DNA of 64,000 nt, taken from contig JADIIU010000024.1 in assembly GCA_027603945.1 (NCBI GenBank), positions 62,001 to 126,000 of the forward strand, written 5' to 3'. The position numbers were made by a program, and so were the translations under genes. Numbering within the stretch: position 1 is the first letter of the stretch; each line of letters begins with the position of its first letter. Below, one piece after another: positions 14,516 to 25,490 of this stretch. Below the pieces are notes generated by a model, which worked only from the letters and a program-made list of their open reading frames with translations, was not told the origin of the DNA and did no database searches. This stretch comes from Terramyces sp. JEL0728 (lineage: Eukaryota; Chytridiomycota; Chytridiomycetes; Rhizophydiales; Terramycetaceae).

Positions 14516-17500
14516 TTACTTGAAAAATTCAGTCTTCCCCTTATTCCCTGATTGTTGCAGCTTCACTGTTGATTTCGTAATATCCACAAGATCGTGGGGG
14601 TAAAGTCGATGGTAAACCCGTAATCCAGCCATTATGCTTGGATTGCTAGTTTTGGGGCCTTGATACCACTGTCTTTTAGGTTTTAAAGAAAAATGTTCTT
14701 TTGCATATAATGTTTGTGAAAATCTGGACTTTATAGGAGCTGCTGATGAAACAGTGCGCTCTGGAGCTCTTATATTTGGTTTGGATTTAGCATCATCTTC
14801 TTTGCTGCCGCTTTTGGCTCCTTTGAATTTATTGACAAACTTTTTCAGATTGTTGGTTCCCATTTCAGCAGTGACATCCCACGGATATAGCGGGTGGATA
14901 TAGGTGGTAGGATTTCCCAGTTCCCATAATTCCATTTGCCCCAAAACACCAATAAACTCGCTTGTGAACTGCTGTGAGTTATGACTTACTAAGAATAGCC
15001 GAACTGTGCAATCAACTGATGCCGTCATGATTATATTTTGTGATTCAATGTATTCAATGCAATTGATTGCCGAAATGTGTGCTCTATACGAATGAATCAA
15101 TGAAAGTGTATTGTTTGTTAATTCTTTAGAGTATGAATATCCTACATCGTTTATATCAAAGATGCTGACATATCCGCTGACATCTCCAGTGATCAGCAGT
15201 GTATTTGCTGCATTAGTTTGAATTTCGTAAATCGCTTCCTTCCTCCCCATCGAGCCATCTACTTCTAGCTGGAGCTCTCCACTATCCACGTTCCAAAATC
15301 TTATTACACCATCCCCACCACATGTAAGCAATGTTGCCGCGCCAGCACTATTCACCCGTTCTTTCAGGAATAGCACTATTTCAGAACCGTAATACCTTTG
15401 TCTATGGTAGTTTTTTGGACTGAAAATCCATTGGCTGGGTCAAAGACTTCGTAAATTTTAAACTTTTGGATTATGTGCCCGGAATTTAAGTTTGTCACAA
15501 AAATCTCTCCATTATATGATGAACTAGCTAAAAAGCAGGGCTCGCAAAATGCTATTGACACAATATCATCAGTGTGCCATTGAGATTTTGAGTTGGATGG
15601 ATGGGGCCAGGTGTAGCTAGGATATAATATTGCGGCATTTGGATCGTCGGCAAACATGTTAATTTTTCTTTCCCAGCCAGTGGCGATAATATACGTTAGA
15701 TCTTTAATGCTGATATACTTGATTAAGTAAAATATACCGCCAAACTTGTTACTTCGGAATTATCTCCTTTTATCAACTCTTGAAGCAATTCCCCATTGTT
15801 GTAGTTCCACACTCTAATGGTGCCATTTCTTCCCCCTGTTATCAATCGTCTTCCACAGTCGTCCATGAGCATTGTAGTTATTTCGCTGCCACCATGAGTA
15901 TTGCCAAATTGAAAGGTTTTTTGCCCAGAGAATATATCCCAAACATTTACTATTCCTCCGTCACATCAATGTTAAAAATAAATTACCCAGTAATGATTTG
16001 TTGGAACGTTGCATTGTAAATAACTCCCCGAACGGGAAAGTCATGACTTTTCGGGTGGTTTTTGGTGGCATACCTGTCATTTATCATATACAAATGGATC
16101 GTGTTTGATGCCGTAACTATTCTACTGTCCAGCGGGTTGAATATAACAGTAGAAAGTTGATCGTCAGGTCTCTGTCGATCAGTATTTGAAATTGTTTGAA
16201 GACACACCTGCTTTCGTATATCCCATACTTTCACTTGTTTGTCAAGTGAGAGTGAGATTATTTGACCGCTCTTATCGTTCACGGAAATTTCGGTTATTGG
16301 AGAGGAGTGACCTTTCAAAATTGCCATTGGATGCTCTAGGCGATGTGGATTCCAGAGTCTAATTTGTCTATCTGTGCCCCCAGTCACAATGGTAACTGGA
16401 AACCGGCAATATGCAAAGGAGTTTACCCCTTTGTTGATGGGAGAAATGTGGTACTGCCATTTATGATTATTATCAAGCTCGGCTACCACTAAACTTTCTT
16501 TAGGGTCTGGCGAGCATGATATGATGGACTTAATTTCTGGTATGTATCGAACTTTCAGTACCCAATCATTATGGGCTTTTCTTTTCCACACAGATCCCAA
16601 GTGCTTTAACAACTTGGACCCTTCTTTTTCGATGTAGATTCGCTCAATCTGTCCTTTTTGTCGAACTGCAACTTTAATCATTTTGTCATCATCAAATGTA
16701 AATACATTTACGTGTCCTGAATCAGTTCCGTATATCAACATGCTCTTTGGTGAAATTTGAGTGTCCTTCATGACATAGTAATCTAATGAAAGAACATTGG
16801 TATTTTGTAGATCCAAACACAAACACTTTTCCATGGTAGTTGCCTCTAACTGTTATTTGGTCTTACCATAAAACGTTATCTGGTGGTCATCAGTTGCCAA
16901 CGCTATCTTTTGTAAATTATCCATGTACACGGCATCATGCACCCATCGGTACGGTGTTCCTTCAAATATTGGATCGACAGTTACATCGAGCTCTGATTTT
17001 CTCTTTTCTGCTTGCAGTTGCCTGGATTAATTAGAGCAGGTACCCAACATTTAAAAAAGATCTTTGAAGTTTGAAGTTATCATTCCAATAGCATATCGTT
17101 CCGTCTCTACAACAGGTCATATATCGTTTTTGCGATGAAATATATTGTATTCTGATAATCATTTCTTTGTGTTTGGTATTAATTTTATTATTTCTATCAG
17201 TGGTGTCAAACAGTTTCATTTCAGCTGCTTCCACCATTTGTTTTTCGCCCTCTGCACGAAGCAGCATGTAGGTACTGAAATCGTCCCAGTCGATTTGATT
17301 ATCTATTTAACAACAATAGAGTACCAGTATTGGCATCAATCTTCATAAATATTGCTGTCATCTGATCATCTGTTTGGCCCTTTCCTAATACAGTAGCAAA
17401 AGCTTGTTTGAAATCATCCATGCTAATCATCCCCGTTTGCTTATCAGCTGACGCCTTTCTCAATGAATAAATACCTGAAATATCGAAAGTAATTCTTTAA

Positions 17501-17675
17501 AATGAGACAGATTCATGTCTCTTTCCGCTCTGTAAGTGGCTGTATCTTTGACTATATTCACTTTATCAGTATTTGCATGGTATTTAATTATTCTGGCTTC
17601 TCTCGAGGAGCTAATCTTCACATTCTGAGGAGATTTTCCTGATTTTGTGTTCATTGAAAAATTTTTGCCTGACAT
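14516..17675 (-). CDS. EF-hand WD40 protein, WDR49/WDR64-like
   Basis: 1004 residues after removing seven introns of 20-22 nt. An N-terminal EF-hand region (loop DANTDNQIDWDDF, rebuilt across a splice near 17300) precedes a long WD40 array: YMTCCRDGTICYW, VTGGTDRQIRLW, SLSLDKQVKVWD, ITGGRNGTIRVWN, LTCGGDGVIRFWN, TASVDCTVRLF. The C-terminal tail (FSLKPKRQWYQGPK) is basic. EF-hand then about a dozen WD repeats is the WDR49/WDR64 layout, a group largely restricted to ciliated lineages. One intron (15967-15986) can only be removed with a TG acceptor. Start chosen at the ATG at 17675, not the GTG just upstream. Confidence 0.85.
15967..15986 (-). other. Non-canonical 20-nt GT...TG intron in the WDR49/64-like gene
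   Basis: The intron reads GTAATTTATTTTTAACATTG. Removal joins IITG to CDGGIVNVWDIFSG, completing a WD repeat; the next AG dinucleotides downstream give the wrong frame. It keeps a TTTTTAAC branch-like element and the usual 20-nt size. Confidence 0.75.
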
Positions 17676-17965
17676 CACACCTCACATAATTCCTCAATTT
17701 TAACTGGAAACTCATAAATAATTCACACTCCATTCACTACCACATCCCATTTTGCATAGCATATAATACTTTCCACATACTTTATTCGTGTGCACACTGC
17801 CTTGACTGTGTTTTTACGAATGAATATAGATAGGTTTGATCCAAGTAAAGGTGTCCATTCTCCTGGGCATTTACTTCTGGGTGACACAAAGAGTACGATA
17901 TATTTGCTACTGCAGGCTGCTCACGAGGTTTCTCCATAGTGGATTCAATCATATTAGTTTCTACG
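17676..17965. other. Spacer between WDR49/64-like and RhoGEF genes
   Basis: About 290 bp holding the promoter of the WDR49/64-like gene and the 3' flank of the RhoGEF gene, both on the minus strand. Nothing else recognisable. Confidence 0.4.
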
Positions 17966-19327
17966 TCAATCAGCTAGTTTACCTATTTCATTTATTGTGC
18001 GATCTTTCAATTGCGACACACATTCATCCAACAAGGTATCACTCTTCCTGAATTCATTTTGGGATATACTCTCCAAGTTTGAGTTTTCGATATGAGTTGC
18101 TTGACTATTGTGCGGCAGGTAGTATAACTGTTTCTGGTCAATTTGGTGAATATCAGCAGCATCGAAGGAATTGCTTGTATCTTTGTTGTGCTTTCTTAAA
18201 ATTGGTGGCTGTTGTCCTCCATTACATATTGATTTAATCAGTAGATCAGTTGCAGTTTTAATTTGCTGAATCCATAATTTCTGTTCTTCTATCGAGCTGG
18301 ATATCAAAACCATTTTTTGACTACCTCCAATAATTAAATTGAACGCACTCTTTTCTGGTGTTAGTGCAGCTTTACTGTCATTTTCTTTACATTCAGATAT
18401 GGTAATATTAAGGAGGGAAACCAGATCTAGTAGGACGAGTTTCTCTGATTTTTTGACTGGCTTGCAAATGAGAATGTAGTCTGATAAAAGTACTATGAAA
18501 CGAATGGAGTGCGAGTTATACAAAGATGGTTTACTTTTGAGAACTGTCCCGTGATAGATTAATGTCCTATTAAATGAGGGATAAAGGTGAAACTATATAA
18601 ATTCATGGTTACATTCTCTCCAAAAATTATGTTTCCCAATAAACCGTTCATTGCCTTTGTTCTATCCTCGTTAATTCCCCTCTGTTCGTTAATAAATCTC
18701 AAAATTGCTTGAAATTTCTGATCGGCTTGTGCTAGACCTTGATGGTCAACGTGATACTCTGGGGTGTACTTCATAATTTCTCGAATGAGCAAAGGATATT
18801 TGCATATTCTTTGAATTGGCTTTAACAAATATGATGATAAATCCAAGCCTTTGCATTTTACGGCACAAATCTGAATCAGTACCACTTCTTACTCTCGTGA
18901 ACTGCATAAAATTAACATCATTGGTTTTCATTTTAATAAACTGCATTGCAGTGGAGTGATTCGAGCAGTATTTTTCATATCTCATGAAATTTTTGCACGG
19001 CGTGAATAACAAATTACTTGAGATAGGAATACTTTTGACACATACAACAATATCCCTTTTCCTTGATTCCTTTGTTTTTCCAGTGCATTTAAAAATGCCA
19101 ATGTTAATGCAGAGTTACTTGACTAATAAATATAATTTCGTTTATATTTGAAAATACCGTTTCTCTCTCTGCTTGGTCCAAGATTTCCAATTTTTTGAAT
19201 CCATTGTGGTATAACAGCATAAGAAACAAGTTACCTCCACCACTAGATTGAGATCATTTATATATTCTTTTTCTGTGTCAATTAACTCTGATATAACTTT
19301 CTGCCGTTTCTGTTCTGTGTCATTCAT
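17966..19327 (-). CDS. RhoGEF (DH-PH domains)
   Basis: About 416-419 residues. DH domain opening VISELIDTEKEYINDLNLVVE, continuing VFSNINEIIFISQAFLNALEKQ, and the conserved helix LSSYLLKPIQRICKYPLLIREI; then a PH domain (HGTVLKSKPSLYNSHSIRFIVLLSDYILICKPV). It should exchange nucleotide on a Rho-family GTPase, acting on actin. Five introns are needed. Two (19215-19234 and 19099-19118) fit only with TG acceptors. A third is ambiguous: either 29 nt ending AAG (19017-19045) or 20 nt ending CG. The last two are ordinary GT...AG. ATG at 19327; the frame upstream begins with GTG. The C-terminal 80 residues have no known domain. Confidence 0.85.
19099..19118 (-). other. Non-canonical 20-nt GT...TG intron in the RhoGEF gene (second intron)
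   Basis: The intron reads GTAACTCTGCATTAACATTG. Its removal joins NEIIFISQ to AFLNALEKQR within the DH domain. It shares TTAACATTG with the TG intron at 15967-15986. No AG in the right frame nearby. Confidence 0.75.
19215..19234 (-). other. Non-canonical 20-nt GT...TG intron in the RhoGEF gene (first intron)
   Basis: The intron reads GTAACTTGTTTCTTATGCTG. Splicing joins LNLVVE to LYHNGFKKLEILDQAERETVF, giving a gap-free DH helix. No AG acceptor exists in the next 30 nt that keeps frame. Confidence 0.72.
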
Positions 19328-19462
19328 AGTGATTATTGTGTCAAATTTTACAATGCATTGTTTGTGCACTTTACCAACATAGGAACAGCACGAACCACAG
19401 GTTTTAATTGAAGATTGTTCTATTTACAAATGTATTTTAGTTTGACAGTTTATTTAAAAGGT

Positions 19463-21287
19463 CTAGGCTTCATAAATATGTTGCAACTCGTTTAAAGTAT
19501 CTCTAATAACATTACCCAATTCGCCCCCCGCAGATAGTTCACTCAATATCATATAGGCGTTTTCAAATTCTTGCTTGCACTTCTGGCTTTTTATAAACCT
19601 AGCATTAGTTGGCTATCTCCCTGTCCTCCAAATTGAAATCAAGAGACTGCCTCCCATCCGCAATATTTAACGTTGATAGAATGATATCGCTAAATGATTT
19701 TGACAGCAAAGTCAGTGTGTTACAAGACAGCTTGATATACCTATTTTAAAAATCCCTTACTCTTCATACATTTCAAATAGCATTTCACTGAGTAGGGGTA
19801 TGAGCATGGAGCATATTTCAAGGGTAAGCAACTTTGGCTTACAAACCAACATACGAAGAATATCTGCAACCACACCGGTTTCGCGAATTTCGACTAGTTG
19901 TGCAATTGAAACTCGTATGTCTTCTTCATTCCACACGCTTCTTATACTGCGTATATTCTGTAATCTTGATGTCATTATATTTAGCACTGAAGTGTGTCTA
20001 AAGTTCAGACTGTCCAAAGCATCGTCAATAGTTTTCAAGCTATTTCCAGAACTGATTAACATTGGCTGAGAAGGTTTCCCAGGAATCTTGCGGTGAATAA
20101 GTGACATACCTGCTTGATAAATGTCTGCAGATCCAAGTTCAACACCTTTGAACCATCAGGACTGGGAATATATTTAAATTTCTTTGACAATGCCTTTGAT
20201 TGAACCACAGGTTGCTGCACCTCATTCAGTCCCAGATCCTTAGTTTCTTTTGTAATGATTCTAATCTGCTGCTCCGTTGGATCCGCTATTGCTGTGACTT
20301 TTTCTTCATAATCATCACTGTTAGTAGGAATATCGGATATCTTGAATCCCCAAACATCAATAAACGGTCCATTAACTGTGCAAGCTATTGCTTTATCAGT
20401 GTCTGGCAACACTTTGATATCTTTGACATTTGCCCATTTTGCTGGCATTTCATCCACAAGGGAAATTGGTTCCCAAGTCAAAATCTTACATTAGCCAATA
20501 TCTACCTGGAGCGAGTCTTGTGCGGCAGCCAGTAAATTTTGCCCATCTGGGGTAAATATGATCTGTTCCGAGTATGATTCTTTGTAAGACGAGATCAATT
20601 CAAAATTCTGTAAATCATACACCCGAAGATATCCATCCATCGAGCAAGATGCGATTATAAATTCTGAAGGATTAAACGAAATCGAATGAATCGGCCCATC
20701 TGCGTCTGCAATGGTGTGCAACAGTTTTCCTGCTGTCATATCCCAGATCAATGATTAGTTTAGGTTTACCTTTACCGTCCCATCCTCACTTCCAGAGGCA
20801 ATCCATCTTCCATCTGGAGTGATTTTTAGAGAATTGATTCCAAGATCGTGTCCGTGATATGTTTGAATACATCCTTTCCTTCTCACATCCCATATTTTTA
20901 GCGATAGATCAGCAGACCCTGACGCAAAGAATTCTCCAAATGGATGGAATTCTACACTTTTGATATTTGATCTATGTCCCGCTAACGTTCTAATTACTTT
21001 TGCTTGTTCCAAATCCCATAATTTCAAACTACCGCCAGCTGAACCGGCAACTACGAGCTCTTCTGGCCAATCTAGCGCTACCGACTCTACCTGGGTTACA
21101 TGTCCAGATAAACTCTATTATTAAGCCCAAATACAAGTATGCTCTTTTGTTTTCCAATCGCCCATAGATTAACGTTGCGGTCCTGTCCCCCGGTCGCCAT
21201 TACTCGTCCTGATTTCGGTCCTATTTTTGCACACGTAGTCTTCATTGCGTGTGCATTGAAGGACACTATTTTCTGAGATTTCACCAT
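19463..21287 (-). CDS. KATNB1: Katanin p80 WD40 subunit B1
   Basis: 566 residues, six introns. Seven WD repeats at the N-terminus (FNAHAMKTTCAKIGPKSGRVMATGGQDRNVNLWAIG..., SADLSLKIWDVRRKGCIQTYHGH), then a linker and the con80 domain (RHTSVLNIMTSRLQNIRSIRSVW...). This is the regulatory subunit of the microtubule-severing enzyme katanin, targeting it to centrosomes/basal bodies. Two introns are unusual: 20749-20769 ends in TG (joins DGTVK to IWDMTAGKLLH), and 19599-19617 appears to start with GA. With both removed the gene is a whole number of codons. ATG at 21287 is clear; the 3' end at 19463 follows LNELQHIYEA. Confidence 0.93.
19599..19617 (-). other. Candidate GA...AG intron (19 nt) in katanin p80
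   Basis: The intron reads GATAGCCAACTAATGCTAG. It has an ideal ACTAAT branch element and TAG acceptor but GA where GT is expected. Removal joins NLEDRE to FIKSQKCKQEFENAY in the con80 domain. A 22-nt GG...AG alternative gives nearly the same protein. Without splicing a stop follows at once. Confidence 0.6.
20749..20769 (-). other. Non-canonical 21-nt GT...TG intron in katanin p80
   Basis: The intron starts GTAAACC and ends ACTAATCATTG on the minus strand. Its removal gives DGTVKIWDMTAGKLLHT, matching the consensus end of a katanin WD repeat (TVKxWDxTAGK). There is no AG at a frame-compatible position. Confidence 0.82.
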
Positions 21288-21371
21288 TGGTAAAAGTCAA
21301 CAAAACTTTGCAGCACTGCATGTCAAACGGAATATAGATTTATTCCAAAAGTTTCAAAGTCAAAATAGAAT

Positions 21372-22112
21372 TTATTGTAGTAGCTTTGGGATATTATCGG
21401 CAAACCAAGCCCCATCATCCTTCTGGTTGATATCTGGCAGACCAGACACAAGCTGTTCGCTAAATATCCCAGATTTTAATCTCATCTGTACCAAGGCATT
21501 TGTATACGCAGCCTTAAATTCAGGATGTCCTTGGATGGTAAAGTATTTGTGGGGTTTATACATGCTCTGTACTGGTGATAAATCCGTGGATCCCAACACA
21601 ACAAATCCAGGAGGTACTTGAACTACATGGTCTTTATGCATAGACTGAATAGCAATCGCATCTTTTGATAACAGTTTTCGCCCTTGGTCATTCAGGGTTA
21701 CAGAAATCCATCCAATCTCCCATCCTTTGTCGTTGGGCTTAACTGAATTAATTCCATATACCCTTTCCCCCTAAGGCTTCCGCAATGATTTGGTGTCCAA
21801 AACACACTCCAATGAACTTTACCTGGCTGTTATCGTGGTCTTTCACGAACTGCTTTAACTTTAAAATCCATGGAAGGTCTTCGTAACATGAATATCTTGA
21901 ACCAGAAATGATAAACTGATCATATTCCATTGGATTAGTTGGATATTCTTCTTTGGTAACATCAAACGCATCCAGTTTCCCAAACAAATCCGAAAACATC
22001 TTTGCTAAGGTTAAGTATGGTAACCATAATCTCCATGGACTCCTACCAACTCGTCTGCTGGGCGGTCCTGGTGTTAATTTCATTATACACACACTAAAAG
22101 CCCAGTTTTCAT
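21372..22112 (-). CDS. Class I glutamine amidotransferase-like protein
   Basis: 226 residues, introns of 21, 20 and 19 nt. Starts MKTGLLVCDRPADELVGVHGDYA. The nucleophile elbow GVCFGHQIIAEALGGK holds the catalytic Cys (about residue 98), and the triad His-x-Glu is in IQGHPEF. No second catalytic domain is present, so it belongs to the stand-alone GMP-synthase-like amidotransferase or peptidase group (YLR126C-type in yeast). The true acceptor of its amide group is unknown. It lies 37 bp from the stop codon of RAB3GAP2. Confidence 0.9.
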
Positions 22113-22149
22113 TTTGGAGAAAATGAATCTGCAAACGAAATATAAATCT

Positions 22150-25100
22150 TTACTTGTATAAATCAAACCATTTCGCCATCAAGCGGGCATCGTTCATGTG
22201 CACTTTGGCAAGTTGCTGCACGAATGAATTCCTTTCCGCAACCACACTTTATCAGTTTATATTACCTATCTGATTGCTTTTCATTCAAAACCGTTTCACA
22301 TATACAAGATTCAAATTGCTTCAAATTGGTAAAGTATCGTTTTGGATGTACCAGCTGCAACTCGTTGGAATACGTGAATTTCAACACATGGAGCATACTG
22401 ATGTAATCAACAACTGAATTGCTAAGTTAAAATCGTAGAACCATGATACGGCAAGCTCGTTAGGCAGCATCATTGTCAAATCACCAAAAAATGAATCAAA
22501 ATAAGCAGATTCTGTTTTCTCTGTTAATTTCTGCGAAATATCAATTGGATGCAGTATTGTCTGACATTGCTGCAACGGCTTTAAAATTTCTATGCAAATA
22601 TCAATTAGTCGAATAGAAGTTGTAACTAAATCAACCACCGGCTACCTGAAAACTTTGCAAACCGCTTATTTACAGGCTCTTTGGGTTTACCATGTAATTT
22701 TTCAATCATTTCTATGTGGTCATGCAATTGGTCTTTGATTCCAGCTTGAAATACACATGCGATACAGTATTGCAGTTCCGAATCTTGGATTTTAACATAG
22801 TACATCAGTATCTTGTCTAGACAATCTACTTGATTAGTTGATTTCCAATTTCCAAATTCAAACCAAATCAAGTATGCAACAATAATATCACTTGAAAGGG
22901 AAATGTTGATGTCAATAGCCGTTTTCTACTTTAAAGTAATATTACTGCAATGAACTCTTCAAAATCGTCAACTGAGGATATTTGTATGTATTTGGCGACA
23001 AGGTAGTTAAAACTGCATGTTTCCTTCTTCCATTAGGTGAGCTTACCTTCAAAAAATCAAGTAGCTTTACTCTACAATTCCCTTGCAAATACTTGTAAAT
23101 TTGAATGCATTGGGGTGCGTGCTCCAAGACTTTGACTGCCTCCTCAGACGGATGGCTGCTTGAATTTTTTATTGCTAGTGCAATCCAGTAAGCAAGGACT
23201 GGGTTATAGACTTGTTTCATCAAATCTGCAACTTGTGATTGCTGATCACTGTTCAACAGATAATAACTTGATATTAACAAAAAGTTATTTTTGGTATGGA
23301 CGCTTATCCCATCAAAAGAAATGTATTCATCCAAATAGCGGACTAGAAATACCTATTATTACCAGCAAAATTACACACAAATCGTAAACATCCATTCGTA
23401 GCCCATCCAATATGCTTGAAAGATTATTTGGGCGAATTCTATCCAGCAAAAACCCAGCCAAGTCGGCTACAGAGGACTCTTTCGCACCAATGGTAAATGG
23501 TGCAATTTTAGAATCATTAGCACGCTCTGACCAAGCCGGATTGACCGAAAAGGATCGTATAAACGTTAGGTAACCGATCTGTGATTGCGGGTTGGTTGTC
23601 TTGTATTCATTACTGATCATTTCATTAATCCACTGTGGATAGCTGTCTTTCTGATCAACATCCACCGCCATTGATTCGTATAGCTTAAAGAAATGCAGGT
23701 ATTTGATCATATTTAGTTCAACAAAGTTATATTCCACATTTGGATTCTCCAAAATATTCGGGATGTATTCCGTAACTGGTAATAGGATATTTTTGAATGC
23801 TTGGAAAGGAAAACTGTCAGAAAATAATTCCAAGGCCTATGTCAGCACGGTTTACTTTGAGTTTAATACTCATTGAATGCAAATTGGATAAATAGTTGAC
23901 GATTGTTTCTGTAGATTCACGAATGTTTTGATCGGTTAACCCATTAATCAGCCTCTTTAAATCTTTAAATTCGTTGGGATGTTTCCTACATTTAAAGTTT
24001 GTTACAGTTCTACAGTAATATTTATGCTTTTCAAATCGCCACTGGTAGCCAATAGATAGCACTGGGAATTAAATCTATTTGGTTCTCCTTTCCAGTGCAT
24101 TCCTCCGATAATGGACGCTGGTGTATGAACGAGCTTTAATCCTTTTCCGACATTCATCGCGCATATCCTTGCACAATCTGGTATTGAATGGATCTCCAGG
24201 ATACCAGTATTCCCATATATTACCAATAACTGGCTCACAATAGTAGGGTCAGTTTCATTGGAAATCTGTATCCATCCAAGTTGCGCATCTCTAATTCCTT
24301 TCCAGATAGAAACAATTGTAGCATCAGAAGTGTCATACAGTAAGACTCGTCCTAAATTGTCGGATACTGCGCAATAGCCCCCTCCAGGTTGAACTGAAAT
24401 ACGTACTGCACTTCGATTTCCATCTTCAATAGTACATTGTGCATTTAGCTGAGTTGGTCTGAAATTTGTTGATGGATTATCTTCTGCAGCACCAATGTTC
24501 AGCAATGATTTCGCATAAGAAAATACCGCACTAAGTTAACAATGGCTACGTTGACACTTCCGAGGATTTGTTTGCCACCAGCCCAGCCAAAGAGTATTTT
24601 GGCGTTGCTTCGGAGCTTAAATACATTGCGATAAAAGGATAACCAACCCCAACGAATCTCGCGGTCAGATTTGGCTGAGTGATAAGCTTCCCTGATACAA
24701 TATCATAATCAAAATCAAAAATATTTGATTCTTTGGTTGGTCCCAGGCTAACTACGTTCATTATGGTTTCTTGCCCGTACAATAAATATTTCTTGAAAAT
24801 CAAAGGAAATGGATCAAAAGTGAATAATTCTAAATGAGCGTAATCGAACCTTCTGCCGTATTCATTTTAAAGGTCATCCAAATAGACGCTGCATCCACGC
24901 AAATTACAAGATGGTCAACATTAATTCATAAATACCACTGTAGTAGATCACAAGCTCTTCAATATCGTCTTCGCACGCCATTGCCTTGAAAGCGATCGAC
25001 GCTATTGCTGATTGCCTAAAGTTTTGGCTTATTACACTCTCCCCCTTCTCATTATATATTCTGAAATTTCCATTTGAATATCCAATTATCAGACAATAGA

Positions 25101-25451
25101 TAAATCTAACATAAGTCCAAGATACTGTTCTTTGTTGTTCGGCATATACAGCGCAGTACACAGAATACAAGTAATGGTTTCCTTCTCTGCGGCAATGCCT
25201 TCCCCTGTCAATTGGAATTTATTTCCATTTCTGGTATATATTGAAAATTTGTACGCAGTTGCACACGCTAAATGATTGCCATCCAATCCGACCGATACAA
25301 ATGTAAAGTTGAAGCTGTTCAATATAAAATCCATGGAATCCACACTTGCTTGGGACCCAGGCTTGATATCTCTCTCCCAACTATCTTTAATTTCTACTTC
25401 CAGAATGGTGCTTTTCTTTGCCTCAATTTTAGCAAATCCACAGATTTCCAT
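22150..25451 (-). CDS. RAB3GAP2: Rab3 GTPase-activating protein non-catalytic subunit
   Basis: 1021 residues, twelve introns (17-22 nt), all but one GT...AG. N-terminal beta-propeller-like part with ETITCILCTALY, IIGYSNGNFRIYNEKGE, VQPGGGYCAVSDNLGRVLLYDTSDATIVSIWKGIRDAQLGWIQ, the strongest family signature (GRVLLxDxxxxxxxxxWKGxRDAQxGW). The C-terminal helical part ends ERNSFVQQLAKVHMNDARLMAKWFDLYK. It should pair with RAB3GAP1 as a Rab GAP/GEF for membrane traffic and autophagy. The intron at 24915-24934 ends TG; that at 22398-22414 is only 17 nt. Start at ATG 25451. Confidence 0.88.
22398..22414 (-). other. 17-nt intron in RAB3GAP2
   Basis: The intron reads GTTGTTGATTACATCAG, GT...AG with a TGATTAC branch-like element. 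Removal joins NLAI to HMLHVLKFTYSNELQL and keeps the frame into a convincing C-terminal exon. The shortest intron I can support here. Confidence 0.65.
24915..24934 (-). other. Non-canonical 20-nt GT...TG intron in RAB3GAP2
   Basis: The intron reads GTATTTATGAATTAATGTTG. Its removal joins EELVIYYS to DHLVICVDAASIWMTF, the expected next beta strands; no in-frame AG is available. Branch-like element AATTAAT. Confidence 0.75.
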
Positions 25452-25490
25452 TTGGCAAATAAACTTTTTCAAGCAAATTATTTCAATTTC

